Notes under the pieces: model-generated
What the model saw: the letters and a program-made list of their open reading frames with translations, nothing else
What the model was told of the DNA's origin: nothing
Database searches by the model: none
Assembly (NCBI GenBank): GCA_020536535.1
Contig: JAHLWZ010000912.1
Coordinates: 1-49,706 of the forward strand
Origin: Pelomyxa schiedti
Lineage: Eukaryota; Evosea; Pelobiontida; Pelomyxidae
Direction of reading: 5' to 3'
DNA: 49,706 bases
Shown: positions 46,096 through 49,706 of the stretch, in pieces
Position numbering within the stretch: position 1 is the first letter of the stretch
How the letters are laid out: each line of letters starts with the position of its first letter
Translations under genes and position numbers: made by a program

Positions 46096-46495
46096 CACAC
46101 ACCTTCACATTTTTTTTCTTATTTGTATTTTTTGTAATTGCCACGTTGTTTGACCTCTGTGTTGTCTGTATTGCTTTGGAAACTGTTGTACAATGCTGTC
46201 CTTTCACTGTTGTCTGCACTGTTGGATTCATCGACTCTACAATGATGGCGTCTGTGATTCTTGGTGATTGTGGTTTCACTGTTGCCACGATTGTTGCCAC
46301 GACAGTAGCCAACGGTGCCGGCCATTTCCGTCGATCGTCGCCGACATTGTCACCAATCGTCGCCAACATATTCTGCCTCCTTTTTTTTTTCGTGACTGTG
46401 ATCCTTTGCTTTGATTATCCCGCTCTTGATTGGCTTTGTTGTTAGTTGCTTGTCACCACTTTCGCGGACTCTGTGATAATCTATCATTGTATATA
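46096..46495. other. Noncoding-looking stretch after the direct repeats
   Basis: A 127-codon plus frame exists at 46062-46445 but it starts inside repeat B and is dominated by hydrophobic and repetitive GTTGCCACGA-type sequence. I do not call it a gene. Confidence 0.3.
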
Positions 46496-48524
46496 TGTCG
46501 AGGAGAAGAAACAGTAGGACTATAAGTAAGACAAACCCTAAGGAGGTTCAGATACCAGGTAATTATTTTTACTACTATGTCCTTCAAATAATGACTGCAG
46601 TCGACCCTGAACCTGTTAATCCAAGATGTTTTCACTGCACCCACCCAGTGCAAGTGTAAAAAAGAAAAATCTGCAAGGTTTTTCCCTGTCTCTTCAAAAA
46701 ACCTAACATATCAACAGCTACCTGGTGAACCAACTGGGAGATATTCATGGTATGCAGAATGTCGTTGTAGTGGTCACTGCCGGAACCCATGTTTAGGTAA
46801 TCAACACCTCTACTGAAGTGTGTAATTGACAGTAATTTTTATAGGGTGTGATGACTGTGTGGACTTGGGTTACTGTGCATGCAAGAAGCAAAATCGAGAC
46901 CAACAAACATGTAGTATTTGTGGCAAAGGTTTTTGCTCTAACTGCCCGTATGAACACACTTTTTCTTTTTATTTTTAAGTGTCTAGAAAATGCACTTGTA
47001 TTTGCAGTGATGAAACAAAAGAAGAATCTCACAGTGCATGGCCATGGAAGAGGTTTACCACATGGAGTCAAAAATGGCAAAAAAAACTGAATGAGGAAGA
47101 TACTGAGGAAATCTTCAATGCCTCAGCTAGCAGTGACCCCTGGCAGCGCGATTTTGCAATGCATCATATGTTATTCAGGTCAGATCTCCAGGATTCCCTG
47201 CGACAGCAATACCAAAGGCCACAATTTTCAGGTTGTTTTTGTTTCTTTTTCTTTACAACTCATTACTAAACAGGAACAACAACATCACAATCGACAACAA
47301 CTATGACTTCTGTGAGGAATGCAAGGCAAGGTGGATGTGACAGTGGAGGAAGAAGAAGAGACCCACAACAGGAAGAAAAGCAACAAAGATGACACTTCCA
47401 ATGGAAACCAAGAGTTGGAGTTTCTAGACCAGGATGAGGATGACCAAGACTCAGGTCTGAACCAAGGTTTATCATGCAGTAATCAACATCAAACTTATTT
47501 TAAAAAAGGTACTGATGCTCAGGAACCACCAATGAAAAAAGGCCGGGCACAGATGCTTGATGCTTTGAAAAGTATTGTATTCTTTCACTTTCATTATCTT
47601 CATGGTGTTTCAGAATTCATTCTTTACATGACACCATTATGTGAGAGTACTGATATAACCAAAGCAGTCCTTTCTTTTTTCTGTCATGCAGGCTTATGAA
47701 GGCACAGTTTTCTATCAACAGTCTAATGACATGATGATCCACAGGCTGTTGGAGGCTGCTTCAACTTTCCATCAGACTACAGGCGAACCAGATGGTTTTT
47801 AAAAAGTGTTAATTCTCTTACAGGAGGAGATTTGTTCCACAGAATAGATACAAGTTTCCCCTCTCCATTATCCAAACAGACCTGCCCCCCTCAACACCAG
47901 GGGTACCTGTATCAATGGAACCAGGAGTAGCAACAATCCCCAAAAGTGGACTCACAGCAACAGCACTGGGGAATAATCTAGCAGTAACCACTGGAATCAA
48001 AGCAATAGGGAATGGGTCTTCTACAGAAGTTACTAATGGACTAACCAATCAGCTTCCTTTCAATCAAAACAGTGTGCACATTAACCAAAATTTAACAAAT
48101 ACTTACACACCTGCCACAAATACTTCCGCACATGGAACATATACTTCCGCACCTAAAACAATGGCACCGGCACCTGTTGCAAATACTTCCGCACCAGTAA
48201 CAAACACATCCGCACTTGTAACAAACACATTCGCGCCTGTTGTGAATACTTCCATGCCTACAACACCTGGAAGTCATACTGGGCACTTTGTTGCCACTGC
48301 CACTGCAGCTGCAAGTGACAGGACAAGCCAGGATAATGATGTTCCTCCAAGCACTTGACCCATTTGATCCTTCTGTGTTTATTAATGACTGCCCACCACC
48401 TCCACCAGGGCCTCCTACATACTCATTCCAAATTCCCCCTGGTTATGTATTGGTACCTAAAAAGATCATCGAGATACCCAAGGCCTTTCCTTTGACTTTG
48501 GAATCCTTTATAAACGCACAGTGA
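46496..48524 (+). CDS. Cysteine-rich protein with acidic middle and Asn-Thr-Ser-Ala-Pro repeats
   Basis: Multi-exon plus-strand gene. The first exon (MSRRRNSRTISKTNPKEVQI) is basic. Three exons then give a dense Cys/His cluster: CFHCTHPVQ; YAECRCSGHCRNPC; GCDDCVDLGYCACKKQN with CSICGK; and later CTCICSDETKE. A Trp-rich segment (WPWKRFTTWSQKWQKKL), an acidic segment (VDVTVEEEEET, FLDQDEDDQD), and a region of six-residue repeats (ANTSAP-like, about 48107-48270) follow; the C-terminus is Pro-rich (PPPPPGPPTYSF). The Cys cluster suggests several zinc sites. I recognise no family. Its position between the repeats and a transposon-like gene makes an element-borne protein possible. The join near 47.3 kb is unsure. 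Confidence 0.5.
48107..48270 (+). repeat. Coding minisatellite, about 30-base units
   Basis: Copies of a unit encoding (A/V)TNTSAP-type peptides, roughly six, with drift in the third and fifth residues. They lie within the cysteine-rich gene's coding sequence and preserve frame. Confidence 0.65.
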
Positions 48525-48589
48525 GTTCACCTCATTTCTATACAAAAATATACAAAAACACAAATACAAAATCCCAACACAAATACCTA

Positions 48590-49706
48590 CACTCAAATGT
48601 ATCCATTCATTCCAAGATGAATAAAATACTTTGTGCCTCTTTGTTCTCTTTTGGTGCAGTTTCCCACCCAAGGAAACAGTGCATCCTGTGCATGCAGGGG
48701 ATAGTGAAGGGAGCTGAATAATTGGTCCTGTGGACCATGTCCATGTCCAGGAAGAAGCATGCCAATCTCAATGGATCTTACCCACTGCTTAGCCACCAGC
48801 ATTCCACAGTATAAGAATGAGGTCATGCATTTATTTACAGTGGCGTTTTCAAAGGTCAGGTACAGTTTCTTGTATTGAAAGCGGTTCTTGGCTGTGCCAG
48901 TCTGCCTGGCAAGGGGGATGGGTAAAAACATCCTGGTAAGATTCTGATGGAGAATTGAAAGAACTATGTTGGAATTGTTATTCCATATGTCCGGGTATAA
49001 TAGCCCTGTCTTGGTTCCCCAAATCCTGGATGCCCATGATGTGCAAAGCATACTTTGCACAACCCTGAGAGAGAGTCGTACACCTCCGAAAATGAGGCAG
49101 AACGAGATGTTGCTTAGCATCCATGCACACAGCACCCAATTCAGCTGGGAAGTTTCTTGCCTTGGCATATTTATGGTCTTGGTACCAAGGTGAAGCTTGG
49201 TGTGTGCATCAATGGTCCCAATAAGACTAGAAGTTATCCACTCCATGGAACTCCTCTGCTTTGCAGATTCTCTGGAACAGCGGAGATCAAGAGCCCCTCT
49301 ATTCCCAAAGTTAACAAATTTGGACAAACACTGCCCTCACTCTCACCTGTTTTACCTGGACCCATCTATGTATGCATGGAGATTGGTAAGGCGCTCATGT
49401 CCAATTCCATAAAAAAAGCAAAATGCTGCTCGCACACAGTCCTCCCTGTGTTGACTGGTGTCAAAACGAAGGGAAATTGAAAATAGAGATCGTAATGGAA
49501 ATGAGAGTGATAACGGAAACACCTTTGAACATGTACATGTGGTGAGTGAAATTTTTGCAGTTTTTCCACCAAGTATGTATCTTGATCAGCTTTTATTTTG
49601 GAGTGTAGTTTCACTCGGTGTTGTTCAATTTCAGCAGGAGTAAAAGCTGTCACACAATTCCTCAGGCAGCACTGTATTACAGCTTGAGCGGCGCACGTTG
49701 CTGACA
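48590..49706 (-). mobile_element. Transposon-like gene with a GHxH..DQxFS motif, running off the right edge
   Basis: Read from the right edge on the minus strand, the frame CCLRNCVTAFTPAEIEQHRV..HSKIKADQDTYLVEKLQK continues from outside the window. Downstream pieces include AVCMDAKQHLVLPHF and KLYLTFENATVNKCMTSFLY followed by MLLPGHGHGPQDQLFS. The last resembles the pattern of an acidic/Asn patch, N-K, then a G-H-T-H..D-Q-x-F-S signature seen in large transposon-encoded proteins with an RNase H-like fold. Cysteine residues and an FT.AE..QHR stretch ahead of it also fit such proteins. Pieces lie in different frames joined by GT..AG introns, or by decay; I could not settle which. The usual D-N reads E-N. 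Confidence 0.45.

Noticed and set aside
46062-46445. 127-codon plus-strand frame after the direct repeats
   Set aside because: It begins inside repeat B and is low-complexity hydrophobic sequence; no splice or domain support.

Overview
This window is nuclear DNA from a eukaryote with a compact, intron-rich genome. Genes lie on both strands, often 25 to 400 bases apart. Nearly all are split by short introns of about 40 to 120 bases with GT..AG ends; at least three introns are best read as GC..AG. I could join conserved families exon by exon with consistent phase, which is the main support for the models given here. First exons are strikingly GC-rich and later exons AT-rich.

The gene content (single-chain ADP-forming acetyl-CoA synthetase, a bacterial-type L-aspartate oxidase, ankyrin proteins, RCC1/F-box, ARF, p24, Sec20, DGAT2, BCAS3 and eIF2D) suggests a free-living amoeboid protist. 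An anaerobic archamoeba of the Pelomyxa/Mastigamoeba kind is my best guess, but this is inference; there is no rRNA in the window to test it.

Layout. 1-3.9 kb: an unrecognised gene running off the left edge, an odd GC-rich stretch, and the start of a DNA polymerase beta-like gene that appears broken. 3.9-6.65 kb (minus): L-aspartate oxidase (NadB), 14 exons. 6.8-7.7 kb (minus): p24/TMED cargo receptor. 7.9-10.5 kb (plus): ankyrin-type protein. 10.8-12.2 kb (plus): unrecognised zinc-ribbon-like protein. 12.4-13.6 kb (minus): gamma-glutamyl hydrolase. 13.8-15.6 and 15.7-17.1 kb (plus): two low-complexity proteins. 17.3-19.0 kb (plus): a HAD phosphatase fused to a glycerophosphodiester phosphodiesterase. 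19.0-20.2 kb (minus): polytopic membrane protein. 20.4-22.6 kb (minus): ankyrin protein. 22.7-23.7 kb (minus): ARF-family GTPase. 23.75-25.9 kb (minus): RCC1-repeat protein with a C-terminal F-box. 26.1-28.5 kb (minus): acetyl-CoA synthetase (ADP-forming). 28.7-29.2 kb (minus): small secreted protein. 29.5-30.5 kb (plus): Sec20-like SNARE. 30.6-33.5 kb (minus): transmembrane Cache-domain receptor fused to a class I cyclic-nucleotide phosphodiesterase. 33.9-35.7 kb (plus): D-Ala-D-Ala carboxypeptidase of peptidase family S13. 35.8-37.2 kb (minus): DGAT2-type acyltransferase. 37.35-40.6 kb (plus): BCAS3-like WD40 protein. 40.7-43.0 kb (plus): eIF2D. 43-49.7 kb: accessory DNA with weak genes, a roughly 270-base direct repeat pair, a cysteine-rich gene, and a transposon-like gene running off the right edge.

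How the genes relate. There are no operons; most are unrelated housekeeping genes packed together. Themes are membrane traffic (p24, ARF, Sec20, BCAS3), lipid turnover (DGAT2, GDPD), cofactor metabolism (NadB, gamma-glutamyl hydrolase), anaerobic-type ATP production (acetyl-CoA synthetase) and cyclic-nucleotide signalling. The most unusual items are the two bacterial-type enzymes carrying many spliceosomal introns (NadB and the S13 peptidase), the Cache-PDE receptor, the HAD-GDPD fusion, the ARF with a 13-base microexon, and the GC..AG introns.
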